Source: Flavihumibacter sp.
Lineage (GTDB): Bacteria > Bacteroidota > Bacteroidia > Chitinophagales > Chitinophagaceae
Assembly (NCBI GenBank): GCA_025455285.1
Contig: JALOMU010000054.1
Span: 1 to 7,746 of the forward strand
Length of the DNA stretch: 7,746 bases
Reading direction: 5' to 3'
In this document: positions 6,749 through 7,746 of the stretch, piece after piece
Position numbering within the stretch: the stretch's first letter is position 1
Layout: every line of letters starts with the position of its first letter
Made by a program: the position numbers and the translations under genes
The notes under the pieces: generated by a model
What the model was told of the DNA's origin: nothing
The model's input: the letters and a program-made list of their open reading frames with translations, nothing else
Databases searched by the model: none

Positions 6749-7438
6749 TCACCCTACTGGTGCTACTATACCGGTGCCATCTGAATATCCATTGAGCTTG
6801 TATAATTGTGATCCCTCAGCTCCCAATCCGATAGTTGTGCCGGCTGGAAGGCTTGCATTTTCAATCACCACCTGATGAATACCTGCTGGCTCTATACCAG
6901 ACAGATCAGTCTTTAGTTCAACAAGGCTGAGTTTGCCATTGCCATAAAGCATATAGGCTTTACCATCATCATCAAAGAATAGTGTATGATCGTGCAAACT
7001 GGGTTGAAACTGAATTCTTTTCCAGGGGCCCTTTTCAATATCAGGTGTAGTATATATATATGTTTTTCCGGTGGTTGAAGCAAAAGTGGTTACGTAAAAA
7101 AGTCCTTTGTGGTATCGTAAACTGCTTGCCCAGGAACCAACTCCATAAGCATTTTTACCATTTTGAAGATTTAATGCATCAACATCAGCTAGGGTATCAT
7201 ATGCATAGTTTACAAGTCTCCAGTTGACCAGATCAATTGACTTCATGATAGGTACACCCGGACTCATATGCATGGTTGTGCTGCTCATATAATAAGCATT
7301 GCCAACCCGAATCATGGACAGGTCCGGAACATCCGCATATATAATCGGATTGGTTGCTCTTCCCTGAGTTTGCGCAGGTTTTCCACAAATTACAAGCAGT
7401 AGCAAAAGCAATAGTTGGTTGCTGAATTGGTTGAGCAT
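6749..7438 (-). pseudogene. GH43-family glycosidase, truncated (N-terminal part only)
   Basis: The frame gives 229 residues from ATG 7438 to TGA 6751-6749. The signal peptide runs to about residue 24 (hydrophobic L-rich core, AQTQ). The rest matches the start of a secreted five-bladed GH43 beta-xylosidase/arabinofuranosidase-type enzyme: NPIIYADVPDLSMIRVG with base D39, STTMHMSPGVPIMKS, HDHTLFFDDDG with D150, and AEGSQLYKLNGY with probable acid E208. Homology stops at Y218 (about 6785) and an unrelated 11-residue tail (SDGTGIVAPVG) leads to the stop. Members of this type are usually about 500 residues or more and carry a C-terminal beta-sandwich, so more than half is missing. The other two frames past 6785 hit stops quickly and show no GH43 sequence, so this looks like a deletion and not a simple frameshift. 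The propeller is incomplete, so activity is unlikely even though the three catalytic residues are kept. The gene lies 4 bases after the esterase stop. Confidence 0.8.
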
Positions 7439-7442
7439 TTTC

Positions 7443-7746
<304 letters not shown>

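Noticed and set aside
6752..6784. Imperfect CACC/GGTG repeats near the GH43 break point, as possible transposon footprints
   Set aside because: The matches are too short and irregular, and no inverted-repeat pair or target duplication could be seen.
7050..7061. Alternating TA run
   Set aside because: It encodes a Tyr-Ile-Tyr strand of the GH43 remnant in frame and is too short to call a regulatory or repeat element.

Overview
The window looks like a chromosomal fragment of a Bacteroidota bacterium, most likely from the Chitinophagaceae or close relatives. The basis is two exported proteins ending in type IX secretion (T9SS) type A sorting domains with YPNP...GxY signatures, A/T-rich leaders without strong Shine-Dalgarno sites, promoter-like TAnnTTTG-type boxes, and a cluster of secreted carbohydrate-active enzymes. 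Base composition is moderate and similar across the window. No rRNA, tRNA, CRISPR array or transposase was seen.

Left part, plus strand (1-1777): the C-terminal end of a Gfo/Idh/MocA-family oxidoreductase, cut by the window edge, is followed after 10 bases by a secreted metallo-beta-lactamase-fold hydrolase. Its metal motif is intact and its core resembles the ComEC C-terminal domain. The spacing suggests one operon.

Middle part, plus strand (about 1790-5680): two T9SS cargo genes, each its own transcription unit. The first encodes a 195-residue protein that is only a signal peptide, a beta-rich module and a sorting domain. The second encodes a 993-residue modular surface protein with a cadherin-like adhesin repeat, a C-type-lectin-like domain with EPN and WND motifs, three Ig-like repeats and a final 170-residue module. 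That final module aligns without gaps to the whole mature small protein (67 of 170 identical by hand count). The two genes also share a 17-base upstream element with one mismatch, so they look like duplicates or co-regulated relatives. A hairpin terminator lies at the end of each gene.

Right part, minus strand (7746 down to 5672): three tightly packed genes, in transcription order the C-terminal end of a CE1-like esterase (cut by the window edge), a GH43-like glycosidase broken off after its third catalytic residue, and a sialidase-like (BNR/Asp-box) lipoprotein. Esterase plus GH43 points to decorated hemicellulose such as arabinoxylan, but no SusC/SusD pair is in the window. The GH43 gene looks like a deletion remnant joined directly to the sialidase-like gene.

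I found no clear evidence of an undescribed defence, mobile or RNA-based system. The points most worth following are the free-standing sorting module and its shared upstream element, the lectin-bearing surface protein, and the GH43 truncation junction.
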